In this document: positions 63,445 through 64,000 of the stretch, one piece after another
How the letters are laid out: every line of letters begins with the position of its first letter
Position numbering within the stretch: the first letter of the stretch is position 1
DNA from: Methylobacterium organophilum
Lineage (GTDB): Bacteria > Pseudomonadota > Alphaproteobacteria > Rhizobiales > Beijerinckiaceae
Length of the DNA stretch: 64,000 nucleotides
Direction of reading: 5' to 3'
Assembly: GCF_022179465.1 (NCBI RefSeq)
Contig: NZ_BPQV01000005.1
Location: 248,001 to 312,000, forward strand
Made by a program: the position numbers and the translations under genes
Notes under the pieces: generated by a model
Databases searched by the model: none
What the model was told of the DNA's origin: nothing
The model's input: the letters and a program-made list of their open reading frames with translations, nothing else

Positions 63445-64000
63445 TCAATGGGCGGGCACCGGGCCCACCGCCGCGATCAGGCGGTCGCGCATCGAGCGGC
63501 TGCCGCCCACCACCTCGATCCGCGTCCCGCTCTTGAGCCGGCGCGAGGCCCATTCGCCGATCGCCTCCAGGCAGGTGTGGTCGACATGGTGCAGTTCGTC
63601 CGCGGCGAGCCGCACCGGGCCGCTCGAGGGCGTGCGCTCCAGGGCTTCGTTGAGGTGGGGCAGCTGCAGGAAGGTGGCCGAGCCCGAGAGGCGCAGCTCC
63701 GGCACCGCCTTGCCCACGCCGGCGGGCTGCGCCGTCTCCGCCGCGCCGGTCTCGATCTTGAGCCGGCCCTTCAGGAGGTAGGGCACGACCTGGATCAGGC
63801 TGAGGCCGAGCCCCACCAGCACGCCGGTGAGCAGGTCCGTGGCGACCACCATGACCATGGTGGCGAGCCAGATCGCCGCGGTGGCGAGGCCGTACTGGCG
63901 ATGCAGGTGCAGGGCGTGGTGCGGCCCGATCAGGCGCCAGCCGGTGACGACGAGGATGCCGGCGAGGGCGGCCGTCGGCACCAGCTTGAGCAGGCCCGGC
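63445..64000 (-). CDS. SulP-family anion transporter with STAS domain (5' part outside window)
   Basis: The frame is open to the right edge; only the last ~185 residues are present. The final membrane helices (ALAGILVVTGWRLI, LATAAIWLATMVMVVATDLL) are followed by a cytoplasmic STAS domain (ELRLSGSATFLQLPHLNEAL, LHHVDHTCLEAIGEWA), the SulP architecture. SulP proteins move sulfate, bicarbonate or other anions. A GTG at 63981 is internal, because homology continues beyond it. Confidence 0.88.
   Translation of the reverse strand, partial: PGLLKLVPTAALAGILVVTGWRLIGPHHALHLHRQYGLATAAIWLATMVMVVATDLLTGVLVGLGLSLIQVVPYLLKGRLKIETGAAETAQPAGVGKAVPELRLSGSATFLQLPHLNEALERTPSSGPVRLAADELHHVDHTCLEAIGEWASRRLKSGTRIEVVGGSRSMRDRLIAAVGPVPAH

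Overview
This window is a very GC-rich, gene-dense stretch of chromosome that looks like Methylobacterium or Methylorubrum (Alphaproteobacteria). The basis is the gene content. It carries a lanmodulin gene beside a lanthanide-uptake (lut-type) ABC transporter locus. It has methanofuran/tetrahydromethanopterin-type cofactor genes (MfnB, an MfnE-like kinase, a dihydropteroate-synthase-like protein, DUF447), an MxaD-like SRPBCC protein, an Irr regulator with a heme motif, class I PHA synthase, and a pink-pigment (carotenoid) gene block. I see no insertion sequence, prophage, CRISPR array, rRNA or tRNA gene.

Layout. 1-9.7 kb: the 3' part of an AcrB-type RND pump, a multi-PAS HWE histidine kinase, a Crp/Fnr-type regulator, a GH25 lipoprotein, DUF488, a D-2-hydroxyacid dehydrogenase and an SH3 protein. 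9.7-14 kb: irr divergent from fabA-fabB, then fabI, with two small ORFs. 14-22.3 kb: a soluble MCP-like protein with inverted domain order, an FAH-family hydrolase, a FadL/OmpP1 porin, phaC, a lipoprotein and an AlaC-type aminotransferase. 22.3-27.4 kb (minus strand): a tight six-gene run mfnB, mfnE-like, DHPS-like, DUF447, MxaD-like, YVTN propeller. 27.5-35.5 kb: a DUF3280/DUF2380-like protein divergent from lutABCDEFG, then lanM and two small secreted proteins. 35.8-42.3 kb: a GCG/CRPN-type secreted protein, a TetR regulator and the RND operon it faces (two adaptors and one pump). 42.4-50.7 kb: an APC transporter, an SDR with three downstream micro-ORFs, a 29-residue membrane peptide, cobF, a ClpP-like exported protein, a PAS protein, and an orphan ParA plus ribbon-helix-helix pair behind a CtrA-like box. 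51-54.5 kb: rlpA, serS, surE. 54.5-62.4 kb (minus strand): GT2 glycosyltransferase, acyltransferase, CrtI-family oxidoreductase, ABC-2 permease, ABC ATPase, DUF2141 and a second CrtI-family oxidoreductase. 62.4-64 kb: a SpoU methyltransferase and the 3' end of a SulP transporter.

How it fits together. The 22-35 kb block is a methylotrophy island. Its leftward arm makes the furan/pterin C1-carrier cofactors and ends in periplasmic proteins of the methanol-oxidation type. Its rightward arm is the lanthanide import system plus the lanthanide-binding protein lanmodulin. The outer-membrane TonB receptor (LutH) that normally sits between lutG and lanM is absent here; only a 346-bp non-coding gap is present. 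The 54-62 kb block has the parts list of a glycosylated, acylated C30 (staphyloxanthin-like) carotenoid pathway without its own synthase, translationally coupled to an ABC exporter and a small periplasmic DUF2141 protein. Less explained signals include the ParA/RHH pair with its CtrA-like box, a micro-ORF whose ribosome-binding site is buried in an 11-bp hairpin, and the inverted MCP architecture.
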